From: Acanthaster planci
Lineage: Eukaryota; Echinodermata; Asteroidea; Valvatida; Acanthasteridae
Assembly: GCF_001949145.1 (NCBI RefSeq)
Contig: NW_019091434.1
Location: 872,998-923,551 of the forward strand
Length of the DNA stretch: 50,554 nucleotides
Direction of reading: 5' to 3'
In this document: positions 1 to 12,000 of the stretch, one piece after another
Layout: each line of letters opens with the position of its first letter
Numbering within the stretch: the stretch's first letter is position 1
The notes under the pieces: generated by a model
What the model was told of the DNA's origin: nothing
The model's database searches: none
Seen by the model: the letters and a program-made list of their open reading frames with translations, nothing else
Position numbers and translations under genes: made by a program

Positions 1-870
1 GATGGGCTAGGGTGGAAGTCCTAGGGGCTGGAAGTCTGAGAGCTGATAGGAAGGGTAGAGTGGATAGCTGAGGGCTTGGGGCTATCAGTATTAGATCTCT
101 GAGGATCCCATGGGGTTGAAGGACATAGCTTCTTAGTGTTCCACATTGCTGTTGGGTTTATTGTAGCCTTTATAAGATTGAGACTAAAAGGCTCCAAAAG
201 GGAACTTTATATAAGGAGCTTGGAAGATATTTAAGACTGGCAGGGCTTCCATGTAGGATGAGGCTGTAATGTAAAACTAAAGATGGAGACAGATGTACCT
301 TAAACTCTGGCAGTGTAAAATGGTCCAGATTAGGAGAAGGGTTAAATGGCAAAGTACTGCAGTTTTACAAATAGATATACATGTACAAACAAGTTGTTCT
401 GCTGGTTTAAATAAATGAGTATTTATTTTGCTTGCAAATAGAAATTAACTGGTTATAGCAATAAATGGTGATTGTTTTACATACACACAAAGCATTTTTA
501 CAAGATAATATTTTCAAATGAAACAAATGTCATGTCAGTGCTAGACAGGTCCTTAGAATGCACGAAAAGGTGTTTAGTGAAAAATATTGTTTTAGACAGT
601 AATTTGGGAAACAACTGGTTAAAATTTAAACATGTTGGCGGGAAAAAAAATAGTTTTATGGCAAAAATAAAAAACTGTTTAAATCAACTATTTCTTTTGT
701 GCACAGAGTAAGGTCTTTAGAATGTTTTCAAAAATTACATTTTTGCAGTAAAAACTTTTCAGCACTGAGCCAACAATTTGCAACTTGCAGCTTTGTGGTA
801 ATTTTGGAAAATACAAAATGCACATAGAATTTTGTCAACGGAATAACTTATAAAGATAAACAAGGAAATT
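1..870. other. No gene recognised
   Basis: AT-rich after 350, G-rich purine stretch at 1-120. Short ORFs have no recognisable domain or splice context. Confidence 0.5.
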
Positions 871-942
871 GACTGGAGTGGGATTTGAACGTGCGACCTC
901 TGGAACACTGTACCAGTGCTCTACCAACTAAGTTATCCAGCC
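871..942 (-). pseudogene. tRNA-like sequence (Thr-AGT-like), probably pseudogene or SINE head
   Basis: The 72-nt minus-strand sequence fits tRNA geometry: 7-bp acceptor stem (GGCTGGA/TCCAGTC), D-arm with AGTTGGTA loop (box A), a 17-nt anticodon arm with AGT in the anticodon position, 5-nt variable loop, and TTCAAAT T-loop (box B). Defects are a T-T pair in the anticodon stem, C instead of T at position 33, and a broken T-stem (GCACG against CCCAC). No CCA and no poly-T just downstream. A tRNA-derived repeat is most likely. Confidence 0.6.
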
Positions 943-1880
943 CTATGTCAGTGGTTCTTCCCATTTGTCAATATCTCTGTTCAGGGGGGCGAACTTGTTA
1001 AAAGTGAGGTTCAGAACAGCTACTTGGTATTTTGGCTGCCTGATTGAGAACACCATTCACTTTCACTTTTTAAAAGCATGCAATAGTTACAAGCTTTTAG
1101 TCCTCAAAAAAGTAGTATCAAAGTGTCTGAAGTCTTTCCAAATGGTAAATATTTGCAAATTTTGAAGTACATGTAAAGCATCTTGATAACTTAAAAGTAA
1201 ACATGAATGTTTTAATGTGCATTAATATGAGTCAATACATTACGATGAAAAGAAACAAGTTAAAGGCGAACAATAAGTCTTTCTTCAAAAGCAAGCTCAC
1301 CAATTGTCTTCAATTTTCAGATTACCTCTTAAGTCATGAAAAATTGTACACGTAAAGTACAGTACAGCATCACTATAATGAACAATTCGGTATACGGAAG
1401 ATGCCTCTTGGCTCCCAAATTTTCGGCGCACTTTTACTGAATATCATAAATTTGCTTTAAATTAAAGAAACAAATTTAGGACTGATGACAGTGACACAAA
1501 AGTTAAGATGTCAATAAACTCCAAAATTGGAATGGCCATGTTATGAGTCCATAGCAAAACGAGCAGCCGCACAAGAGAATCTTTTTTACATGAACAAGAA
1601 CACAAAAGTATGTGTATCAACTAACATTTCAACATAGGAAATAGCGCCCTCTTTTTTCTGCAAATGGCACCCTCTCTGTTTTGGCAAATAGTGCCTTCTT
1701 TTGCCAGGACTTTTTCCCCCTTTTTACGGAAATCAGAACATTTAAATTTTTAGGCCTATGAAAATGCGACAATTGGAACAGTACAAATGAAATCGCAATA
1801 GTTGGGGAGGTATGCTGCACCAAGCATTGTGTATGGACCGTGCCCTGTTCATTATAGCTGCATTGTACTGTAAACCAATA

Positions 1881-1910
1881 TACACTACTCAAAAAATTAA
1901 AGGATAAGAC
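1881..1910 (+). repeat. Possible transposon terminus (ACTACTCAAAAAATTAAAGG)
   Basis: The 20-mer at 1883 is a sequence I know as a recurrent DNA-transposon end in invertebrates. I did not find an inverted partner within the window, so this may be a solo end. Confidence 0.3.
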
Positions 1911-2588
1911 ATTTGTCTTTGAAATATTCAGCCAGGTGTGTACCTCATTGACTTCCCTTATTGTACACTGAAGCTCATGTTCATGCTTGGTTGAGCACCA
2001 TAGAATGTGAGACAATGCAATTGGGTAGTCGTGTTTGAAAGCCCAATTAACTGGAAGAGTAAAAAAGCAGAGGGTGATGTGTATTGCTCCAGTATTGCAC
2101 AACTCCAAAATGGCCACCTTTCACTCTCTTTGCACATAAATTAAGGATGGGATGACTCTGAGGCAAGGGGGTGAGAGCATGGGAGTGTCTTAGCGAGTTG
2201 GGGGGGGTACAATGACATGAATGAGACTGGCCAGTACTATACAACCCTATTCTGGTAAAATGATGTACACGTATGTGTCTCACTTCAGGACATTTTGGGA
2301 AAAAGTGATCGAAATATTGGACCTCTTACCATTTTGTGGTTTGGTTTTGGAAAACTGGGAAGCTTTTTTTTAATGTCCTGACAACCACAAATTTGATTTT
2401 TTCGTATCAATCATCATTTTTACAGATAATTATACAAATATGTGATTTGGGGGAAGATTTGCAAACAGATACAAGTCAGACATTGCATTATTTTACTGAA
2501 TAAAAGGGTCTCAACAGTTACATGTAATTTTTTCATGCTGAGATACATTCTTCAAAGTGCTTCATTTCTGTAATTCAGAATCACAAAT

Positions 2589-2720
2589 AATGCCCTCACA
2601 GTACCAGAATATGCTCATAAACAGTGCCCTCACATCACCGCGATATCATTCTAACTCGTAAACAGCGCCCTCACATTACCGAGATATCATTCTAACTCAT
2701 AAATAGTGCCCTCACATTAC
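2589..2720. repeat. 41-bp tandem repeat, about 3 copies
   Basis: The unit AG(T/C)GCCCTCACAT-ACCG.GATATCATTCTAACTC begins at 2623, 2664 and 2705, with a diverged partial unit before them from 2589. Confidence 0.85.
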
Positions 2721-3140
2721 TTGGTTAAAACTCAATTTTTTATGCATCATTTTCAGGGCTGTAAAGGACCCGGACAAGATGCTGACCAAAGGGTTTTTTT
2801 TTTCCAGTCGTGAGACTTAAGTACTCTGTAGCGGAAATTTCTTGTTTTGATGCCATAAAATAGCCAAATTAGATGACGCTCATTTTTTGCAATGTGAATA
2901 CCATTTTGTGTAAATTATTAATCACTACGTATGATCCTTTGATCCTTTGAGTAGTGTACAAATGCAGATAGACTTGCTCCATCACTAAGGTGGAAGCAAG
3001 GAACTGCATCTCTGAGAAGATTGAGTCCTTTCCTTGCCTTTTTGAGAATCAATGCCCAAGATTCTGACGAGGATCCCTCATGCAATCTTGAAAACTGTTC
3101 CTCCTCAGTGATGGAGGCGAGGACTGGCATCTATCTGAGT

Positions 3141-4299
3141 TACTTCCTCTTCTTGACATTCTCATGAATCATTTCTGTGAAGTCCCATAGGATCTTGTCC
3201 TCCATCTTCCTTTTCTCCAGGTTGAAGGAGGCGAGGGCGCTCTTCTCATCAGCATTATGGTCTGCTTCTCCTGGGGCATACCGACAGCTGTCATATGAGG
3301 AGGTCTGGGGAAGAAATTAATCACAAAAGGAACTAAGTTGGAGCAAAAATTGAGACCTTTCTTTCTTCTTTCTTAAATAAAAAGACCAACAGGGCCAAAT
3401 AATGTTTGATGGAGAATTGCCACAGTTGCCCCCAATCCATCTTCTTTGATGTAGAGCAGAGCTGCACAGCAAATCATGAAACCCCAGGGGACAAGGCAGC
3501 GTTGGTCATGGTTATTAACATGGAGACTTTCCTTAAATTATGCACCTGCTGTTGTCGGTCTAAAGGTATTTTATGTCTTATTAAATGCTTCATTTCATAA
3601 GCTTTACTGTTAAAACTATGAAACCCAAGTTGCTCCTTGAACATGTCTCAGGAAATGTGGACCATTGATCAATGGTAATTTGTCATGAAACAGCAACAAA
3701 CCATGAAGGAAAGGAACTTTAGGCCTGGAAAATGTGAATAATTCCAGTATAGTGGGTGCATTCAACTAGCTTGCCCATGGTTACAAGGGTTTAACCTCAT
3801 CCCTATCGTCTTGCTTGATTGACACAATGCACACAACCATCTCTAGGTCAGGGTTGCACTAAAAGCTAGCCACAAGCACCCAAGGGTGGATCCAGCACTT
3901 TATGTTTTTTCAGGGAGGGGGGACAAACTTGATTCTGGGGGCCAAACTTTTTTTAATTTTCAAAGTTGTTTGAGGGGTTAGGCTGCATTTCCACTTTTCA
4001 AAAGATAGGAAATTAAACAGACCAAAAAGATCCTTTCATTTTTTCAAATGAAACAATTTTGCTCCTTTTTTTGGTCATGACCCTAATTGGCCCCTCCCCC
4101 TTTCCCGGATTCATCCTTGCAGAAAGTCAGCAATGATATGAAACACAGGACTCTTACCTGTGCTACTTATGACGTAACCTGCCTCTTCACTTTGGAGATA
4201 TCCTCGGTCAGTCCACTCGTACCACGATGCTAGCCAGCCTCAACGTTCATGTAGGCAGCCATGGCAGTACATTCACCTGGCAATGAGGCCTTCCAAAAT
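3141..4299 (-). pseudogene. NKAP: NKAP-like (SynMuv C-terminal domain) pseudogene, two last exon blocks
   Basis: The upstream block (4299-4158) reads KASLPGECTAMAAYM...EAG, then an in-frame TAG, then HRGTSGLTEDISK, then after a shift EEAGYVISST. NKAP proteins have LLPGEGAAMAEY...AGKRIPRRGEIGLTSEEI...GYVMSGSR. Several residues around KRIPR are missing. A donor CACAG|GTAAGA follows. The downstream block (3304-3141, after CCCCAG) reads HMTAVGMPQEKQTI in one frame, where NKAP has HRRMEAVRLRKENQIY, then shifts into NADEKSALASFNLEKRKMED, ending KKRK and a stop, where NKAP has ADEKRALASFNxEERxKRENKIL. NKAP is a nuclear RNA-binding and splicing/transcription cofactor (family knowledge). One stop and two frameshifts in an otherwise highly conserved domain argue for decay. 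The kept intron argues against a retrocopy. Sequencing errors are the alternative. Confidence 0.75.
3884..4125. repeat. Dispersed repeat family B (GGATCC...CCGGATTCATCC ends)
   Basis: Starts GGGTGGATCCAGCA, has a G-run, T-rich interior and a C-rich right part, and ends TTTCCCGGATTCATCC. The same layout (ACGGATCCG...TTCCCGGATCTGCCCC) is seen at 35918-36160 and, cut short, at 34712-34925. Confidence 0.55.
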
Positions 4300-4589
4300 C
4301 TAAATACAGGGGAAAATGACAAAAAACAAGAAAAGGTCAACTAAGGTTTTTCAGTCACACTATAATAATAATTTCCTCCCCAAATGAGCAAAACATCCAC
4401 ATTTCAAACCGTCACCACATAGACTCTTATTGTGGGTCGCTGTTAAATCCATAAAACCATACAGTGCTGGGGAGCGCAGAGTGTAACAGGCTGGGTGGGG
4501 TCAGGGCCTAATTTCACAGGGCTTCTTAGCACAGTCGGAAGACAAATTGCGCTAACTTTAGCAGAAAAATGTGCTAACCTTGAGCACTA

Positions 4590-7500
4590 TTTTATTCATT
4601 CATTCATTACGGTTTATTTGAAAGAAAGCATCAAAAAGTCACATGACTAAAAGTGTTTGATTTACAAAAATTGAATACAAGACAGTTTAAAAGATAAATT
4701 AAAATAAATGTATTACATTATAAAACACTGATAAAAAACACCATTATGTAAACTAGTAAGTAAACAAGTAAAACAAGTAATTAACCCTAACAGTCCCGAA
4801 TCCTCTGACTTCAACATGATCGCCCACACACCCTAGGGAGTTGGGATTAATTATGAGGGCACCTGGAATTTTATCATTTCACAGTTTAGACATGTATATA
4901 ATTGGACTTTGTTGGTATCTTTGTGTTCTGCAGTATGGGATATGCAGATTATTGGAATTCGTAAGTACCCAATCTGAGAGCATTTGCCGAGTTGACGGTA
5001 AAAATGGCGATGTCTAGGAGACAATTACATTTTGGGACTGAGCTGTATTCGTCTAACAGACAGCTCCTGCATATCAAACTTACACATCAATTCAGTAAAG
5101 GACCGCAAATTGGGGTATACAGTAATACGAAGTGCTCGCTTCTGTACCCTCTCAAGACGTTGAGATTGATATCTTAATATGCCAGAAGACCAGATGACTG
5201 CTCCATACTCTAAGGTTGGAAGAATGTACATTATATAAATTGTAATAAGATCGTCAACACTGACACCATTTTACTTGAGCTGACTTAAAATAAATAGCCA
5301 TCTAGACGCATTGGTAGCAAGACTCGTAACTTGCTGATCCCATTTTAAATCATTTTAAATAATTATTTTAAGTACTTTCGTTGATGTAACAAGTTGGAGT
5401 TGACTTTCATGAATTGTTATTTTAGGTTTAGGTGGTAAGTTACGTAAGAACGAAACCTGCATGATTTTACATTTTTGAAGATTGAATTTCATATCTTAAG
5501 TGTCACACCATTCAACAATTGAATGCACAATGTTCTGCATATCTGAATTCTGATTTTTATAGATCACTTCAAGTAAGGTGAGTTCATCCACATATTTGCA
5601 GCGATTAGCCAACAAACTAGCTACATCATTAACCATAGCCAAGAAAATAATTGGCCCCAGTTTTGTACTTTGGGGAACACCACATGTACATGTAAGTCTA
5701 ATATCTCTTGAGGTGGCTCCACGATATCGGACGGTTTGCGAATGGTCACTTAAAAAGCTACACAACATGGGTACAATCGAGCGATCAACGCCAAGCTGAA
5801 TTAGTTTCTCTACTGCAATCATGTGGTTTATACGATCAAAAGCTTTGCTAACATCAAAAGTGCAGATATTTACAGAATTCCCAGGTTTGTCCAAATTCTT
5901 ATGGATTGTATTGAGCATGCTGATTAAATAATGCTCCACAGAACCTTTCATGTTGCCAAATTGTTGCACATCAATGGAATATCGAATATCATTCATTACC
6001 CATTGTGCTAGAAAACCTTCGAATAACCACGATATGACTTAAGTAATTGAAATTAATCGCTGCTGATCAAATGCTGACAGGTTTAACCCTAGGAACTGGA
6101 CAGACATGTTTTTTCCAAATTTTTGGACAGTATCCCACTTTTAAACATGCAGTAAATATATGGGTATTGGAATCGACATCTCATAGGCAAACTCTTGAAA
6201 TAATCATGGAGGACAATTATGAGGATGCCCTGCTTTAGAAGTATTCAGCCTTGATAAGCTTGTGTAAACCTGTTGCCTTGATATAAGTGGGGATGATGAA
6301 CAAGCTGGTGAATATGGAGTTAACAGGCTTATATCAAGGGCTGGAAGGCTGCAACTGATCTTTGAAAGGTGCAGGTTAATATCATTAGCCAATTCAATCA
6401 TCAATTCAATTCAATTTATCGGTATCGAGTAAAAGGACATGAGATTTCGTTTGCCCAGTAAGACGTCGGATCTGCTTACACCATTTTCCTGGTTCCGATT
6501 TTTTTTTAATTGTTCAATTTTACGCCTATAAAAGTTTTGTTTTGCCTCATGAATGGCAATCTGGACCTGGTTCCGTAACCGTTTATAATCTCTTTCTGCT
6601 TAAAGGCTGCATCACATTGCACCATCAACATCTGGATATGATTATTCATCCAAGGTTTATAATCACATCGCTTTTTAATAAGAACAGATGGAAAATGGTT
6701 CTTATACTTATTAATAATTAATTGATGAAATTTCCCAGCCATATCATCTGGATCATCGCAGTAAAGCATGGACCAATCAACCTCAGTTATCCATCGTCCG
6801 AATGCCCGTACAGATGAATCATGGTAAGGTTGAAATGAGGGTTAATTGGTGCAATAGTATTATGCAAATGATAACAGACAATCTAGAGGTAACTTGATGA
6901 AACCAGTGCTATGGTAGTTGGTTCCACATAAAAATTGCCAAGTTCAGTCAGGTTCCGTATAAAAATTGCCAAGATCAGTCAATATCTTGTCTAAAACAGC
7001 GTTTCCTCTTGTTGGTTGCTTGACGACTTGATCCAGTAGAGTATGGTGCTGAAGGACATCCGAGTCCAAGTCGTTAACATCACCCATTATTATAAAGGTT
7101 GGGTTATCCACAGCAGACCGTATAACGTCGACCATGTTTATGATATGCTCACTTAAAACCTCCTTAGACTGAGAGCGGGGTGGTGAATGCAAAATACATA
7201 TGTAACCTTACTTTAACAGGTACGTCAGTCTGGGAGATTTTAAATGCAGCCATATTACCTCAAGGTTATCAGGAATACGTTCAGTGAAGACTTCTCTGGC
7301 AGAGATGTCTTGACAAACAAACTGCAACACCCCCACCACTCCCACCTTGTCTGTCTCGATGAAACTAACGATATGAGGGTAACGGATACAAACTGGCTGG
7401 ATTTGCCATTGAGAACCAAGTCTCTGTAATAGCCATGAGATGAACAGGGTCACGCTGGCAATCCAGAATGGTTTCGAAGTCATTAAACTTATTGGCTAAT

Positions 7501-8170
7501 GACCTTGCGTTAAACAGCATTACACCAGGTAGGCATGGTTTGGGGTGGCTGGTTTGTATATTAATGAGCTGATCTGTTAGGCAGGTGGGTCACAGATTTC
7601 AGTTGTCCCTGGAATAACATAACAGGGATATTACACCGTTGGCGAATACCTCGGTGTTGATTTCGTCGGCCTGATCGTTTTCCCGGTAATTCAGGATACA
7701 GTTAGATTTCAGATTCTCCTGTAACAAACGACAAGGAGGCACTCCAGAGCTATGAAGGGCCAGCAGTTGGGATCTCAAATATTAGAAATGTGTATTACAA
7801 CTGCGATGGTAATCAGAAGTCCATACAGTTGATACAGGACTAGGATTACTTTGAATGTCCATGTATATAGTGATCTCCGTTGGCGGGTCAAAACCAGGAA
7901 TTAATAGACAAAGCTGTCCGTGCTTGATCCACTTATTTACCCCAGCTTTAGTGTTACAGAACCCATACGTAGCTAATCGCAGCCTTTTCTCCAATTTGGG
8001 CTTTAAGGTTCCAAATTAACATGGAAGTGTCTGGATGAGAAGAAACAAGTTTACTTGCCAGTCTCAAGTGTTGTGGAGGTGAGCAATGGTGGTGACAAAC
8101 AAAGTACATAACAGGAGACAACCTATCAGGCTCCGCAACACATCCGCCATATAGCACTTTCTTCACTACA
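4590..8170 (-). mobile_element. Degraded CR1-group non-LTR retrotransposon (LINE)
   Basis: Pieces of one LINE ORF2 lie in order on the minus strand. Near 7.85 kb is MDIQSNPSP, the GDIELNPGP-like start. At 7.0-7.5 kb is an endonuclease region (IIMGDVNDLDSDVL; VVKQPTRGNAVLDKILTDL). At 5.5-6.0 kb is reverse transcriptase (FDVSKAFDRINH; CGVPQSTKLGPIIFLAMVND; KYVDELTLLEV). At 5.03-5.23 kb is the post-RT region (LEYGAVIWSS; RLERVQKRALRI). The 3' end is marked by a (CATT)n run at 4593-4606, seen as (AATG)n on the element strand, after AATAAA-like sequence, as in CR1/L2 elements. The ORF is broken by many stops and frameshifts, and YVDE replaces the expected catalytic YxDD. Confidence 0.85.
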
Positions 8171-8737
8171 GTTCAGATCAGCAAACTAATCCACTCCCAT
8201 CCAGACCCCAGTGGCCAAAACAAGTAAAAAACTTAGGGCAGCAGCGCAAAGAACACTAGGCACACAAATATCACATAAATTGGAACAGAAATCAGTTAAA
8301 AAACTGACAAAACGACTAAAAAACTGACTTAAGAAGACGGAGTAAAAAAAAAACAAGCTGGCAGCCACAAAGAGCACCCTCAATAATTTGGCGGTATTCG
8401 GGGTGGTTGATCTCTGTTGTTACATCACTAAGTTTAAGCAAATGTTTCCTCCAAGGTTAGGATGCATTTGGCTGTACTTACTGTTTACGGTATGCATGAA
8501 ATATGCAGAGCCTCTGTAAGTGTGAAATGGCGTGCTAAGCAGCGCCAAGAAATTGGGTCCTGATTGTTACAAGCAAGGTTCCTAGAAATCTGAAAATCAA
8601 ATTCAGTGACCCTTCCTGCACTTTCCAGAACTAAAATATGACAATATCCATGGCATTTAATGCCACTCTGCACAGAAAATGTGTTTGATATAATAAATGG
8701 GAAGACTGCCATAGCCACTATCCATAACCACCATCAA

Positions 8738-8870
8738 AATCACCCTTGTATGATCTTGATTTCCATGACTTTTCCTCAGACAAATTTTCTGTGAGTTTTC
8801 CATGACTTTCCAGGACAACTTTTCCCAGGATTTTCAATGACTGAGGGAACCCTGTACAAGGACAAGTGGG
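8738..8870 (-). repeat. Dispersed repeat with TTCCATGACTTT(T/C)C units
   Basis: The minus strand begins CAGGGTTCCCTCAGTCATTG and contains repeated TGGAAAAGTCATGGAAA-type words. This matches a repeat layout common in animal genomes (often regarded as a hAT MITE end). The partner terminus was not found. Confidence 0.45.
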
Positions 8871-9854
8871 TTCAAAGTACTGTACAGTCTATCATTTGCA
8901 GTTATCCAAAAGGTATCCAAAATTGTTGTTGAAAAGCATACTTGGTTTAGATAGAGGGCTAAATTCTGTGAGAAACTGTTCTTTCTGGCAAATGGTCATC
9001 ATGAAGAAACAATGATTTCAAGCAGGCGCCTTCTCAAAATTTTGGAAAGTCACTATTAGAAATGCGTGCAAGCGTTGACACGATGCACAGACACTAGCAG
9101 TTTCTATAATTCATCAGTTCAGGGGGTGACAAGGTGTAGCTGCATTCAACTGAATATGAGAATGTTTCCCAGATGCTGAATTCAGGCACAATTTACGGCA
9201 CGACTCAGCAACTTTGGATATGAAATCTTAAGTCCTAGAACAGTTCTCTCAGAATATGGAGTATTCACTATTAAGCTGACACTTCATCTTCATCAGGTAC
9301 ATTTTTGTGTTCATTTCTTAGATTTTGAGTAATTTGTTGCTTCAAAAAAAATAATCCACAAAAGACAAATGTGGACTGTACCTTTAAACAAATTGGTGTG
9401 ATGACCAAAATCATGACTACTATGTAGTTGAGCTCTAAAGACAAATGACACTACGTTCGATTTGGATGCTTCCATATTTATTTGAACTGATAAAATCAGA
9501 GAAAACATATTTTCCTTAAAGGTGCTCTGTAACATATTTTCCAATATAATCAAGGTGCTTATTTTCCTGAAGCCTTCTGGAGTTTTTCTGAATAACTCTT
9601 TTGGTCATTCTGACACCATTTTTGTGAAAATCCAACATACCGTTCTCGCACGGCACCTTTTTCTGAGAGAGGTCAACCAAGAATGTATACTTTTCTGCTG
9701 CCATTCCCAAGTTCCAAGTGACTGTCAAACCATATGACAGATTGAGATAAAACTTCAATATTTGTACTGAGAAGGAAAGTAGGGCCAAATCTACCTGCAA
9801 AAATTGATTTCTTCACAGATGGCAAATATGACTGACACATGACAGCTTATCTAC

Positions 9855-9950
9855 CTGCTGTTTTCTCCATCCACTGTTCTTGCTCATCACTGTCAGAGTG
9901 GCTGTCACTTGGGGTCCTCACTGGAACTTGAGTCTCTCTTGAGCCCGCTT
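9855..9950 (-). pseudogene. Possible upstream exon of the NKAP-like copy (acidic Ser/Asp-rich)
   Basis: An exon-like block lies between TTCTTCTCAAG and CAGCAG|GTAGAT. One frame ends SDSHSDSDEQEQWMEKTA; another frame at its start reads KRDSSSSEDP before a stop. NKAP has a Ser/Asp/Glu-rich stretch ending near WxxKTK in this position, just before the LPGEG block. Strand and order agree with the blocks at 3.1-4.3 kb. Low-complexity acidic sequence makes the match weak. Confidence 0.4.
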
Positions 9951-11417
9951 CTTGAGAAGAACAAAAAGGAGATAAAATACGGATGTCATCACCGACTCTG
10001 GGTGTTAAGTTCTCTTAGTGACTTCCTCCTACAATAAAAAAACAAACAAACAATGGATCCCTTCAGCTTTTGCTGTTGTCACAGCAACATTCTTCATTTA
10101 TTGCTGAAGCCCCCAAACTGTGCGCCCCCTAACTTTGGCGCAGTTTGATTTTTTGCCTCCAGTACCTTGCCAGAGCAACACTTTTACCTCAAATTTCAAA
10201 GTGAAATTTCATCAAACTCCCACTATAAATTTAATTCAAATGCCCTGATTTTACACACTCACTACAATTTTCCAATGAAATTTTTATTTTTGCTCCATTT
10301 ACCAATTTTTTTTCCTTCGGTGCAACATGACCACCTCTAAACCTGCCCAAAAATTAAAAGTAATTTTCTAACAAACTTTTGTTCAAGTGTATGTAAATTT
10401 AGGTAATAATAGAAAATAAAAGGTTTACAGAACTTCTCAAATGTTTACGTGGGGTTTTTGGCAACTTTTTCAAGTGGGCTACATGAGGGAACACTAACAG
10501 TCAAGATTCAATGGCACGATTACTTGATATCGTTGACATTAGTCGAGATGTAGGCCTACATGTACGGAAAGAAATCCATTACTGATGCCACTAATAATTC
10601 CCAAGAGTGACCTAACATTATTAGTATAACTGGTACATGAAGGTACTACCAGCCATCTCAGAGCAATAAAAACGTCCTAAAAGGTCGAAATTTAGCAGTG
10701 AAAATGTTGCTGGTATTTACTTAGGAAACACTTGAACATTTCAGACAAGTCATAAGTTTTCTTTCTCCATGGTCCATTTGTGCAAAGGGTGTCAAGCAGC
10801 ATCCATATTACTTCTACATTTATTTTGTTTATTAAATTTATCTGATCATCAAACAGTGCCAATTACAGGATGATAATGAGTGAAGAAGATGATGAAGAGA
10901 TGTTCAGTTTTGGAAGTGGGAGGAAAAAATGAATTGTACATCATAATCTTCATGGAATTCTTTCTGAAATGTACATGTAGGTCTTTCTGCCATGAGCAGA
11001 AGCACCCCCTCATTGGTCGAAAAGAGCCACATCATGCATGTCGGTGGGGAGAGTTCATTCACTGATAGCGAGGCAGCTGTAATGCATGTACTTCATAGTC
11101 TCCTGTGGTGCAGTTCCCACCAAAGGAGCCTCCGTTGCTAGGAAAATTGTGCCCCCTCGTGGTCCCACCCAGGTCTCGTACTGGTACTTGTACATAACCC
11201 TAACTGAAGAGACCGAAAGTGCCGTCCAATCTGGGCTAGGTGACAGGCCCAGCCTGAGAATAAGAACATGTTTAGGAGGTTTACCCCAAGAACTGTGGGG
11301 TTTGCCTACAGGATATTCTAAAGTCACTAATCTATGTGACTTGCGGCCATGTTTGTTTATATGGAGTTGCAATGCTATCTGTTTTTTTAATCCAGCCTTT
11401 GAGGAATCATGACTGGT
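9951..11417. other. No gene recognised
   Basis: Includes ACATGTA-type words and a GCGCCCCCTAAC-containing patch near 10120. The overlapping ORFs on both strands at 11055-11412 resemble no family I know. Confidence 0.4.
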
Positions 11418-12000
11418 GATGCAAATTCAACTTTTTCAATCAAATTTTCACGTGAGAGCAACCTTAAGGTATCTACATGTACATGTATAGCTCTTGAAAA
11501 CTGTGTAATTGACTTAAAGACCAATCTTATTTTGAAAAATTGGAAGGTTTACTCATGTATCTCCCATTTTCTTCCCAACAATCACATTGCACTGAGCAAT
11601 CTGTGTGCATCACACGCTCAGTGCACATCCGCGGGCCAATGGCCAATTTAGCAAGGTCAGTTTGTTCATATACATGTATCAAGGAGGGGGTGGAATCTTA
11701 TTATTATCACATGAGCTGTGTGACTGGAGTGATGCCATCAGGCTAAACAGGTTAAACGCTGCCACCTCCAAAAATAGTCCGAATGACTACTGTACTGGCC
11801 CTTAGCTGTCACTTTATGTGCACTGTGTGATGCACACAAAATGTACGGTACGGTGCGATTGTTGGGAATAAAACGGAAAAATGATGAGGAAACCTTCTGT
11901 GATTTTTGGTGTAAAAACCCCCTTTAGCCCGAGTACCTCAAGATTAATGGTTGCTCTCATTCTTAAGGGAAAATTTGATTGAAAAAAGAAGAATTTGTGT
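11418..12000. mobile_element. Foldback (MITE-like) element with arms of about 200 bp
   Basis: The left arm (about 11418-11655) and the reverse complement of the right arm (about 11806-12000) align along their length. Matching blocks are TTTTTCAATCAAATTTTC, GAGAGCAACC, GAAGGTTT-CTCAT, TTCCCAACAATC, TGTGTGCATCACAC and AGTGCACAT, in the same order. The loop is about 150 bp. No coding sequence in it and no clear target duplication at the ends I chose. Confidence 0.7.

Noticed and set aside
1629-2117. 162-codon minus-strand ORF
   Set aside because: Composition is ordinary AT-rich spacer and no family motif was seen; overlapping ORFs on the same strand point to chance.
11055-11412. Overlapping open frames of about 105 codons on both strands
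   Set aside because: Mirror-image open frames without recognisable domains; cannot both be coding and neither resembles a known family.
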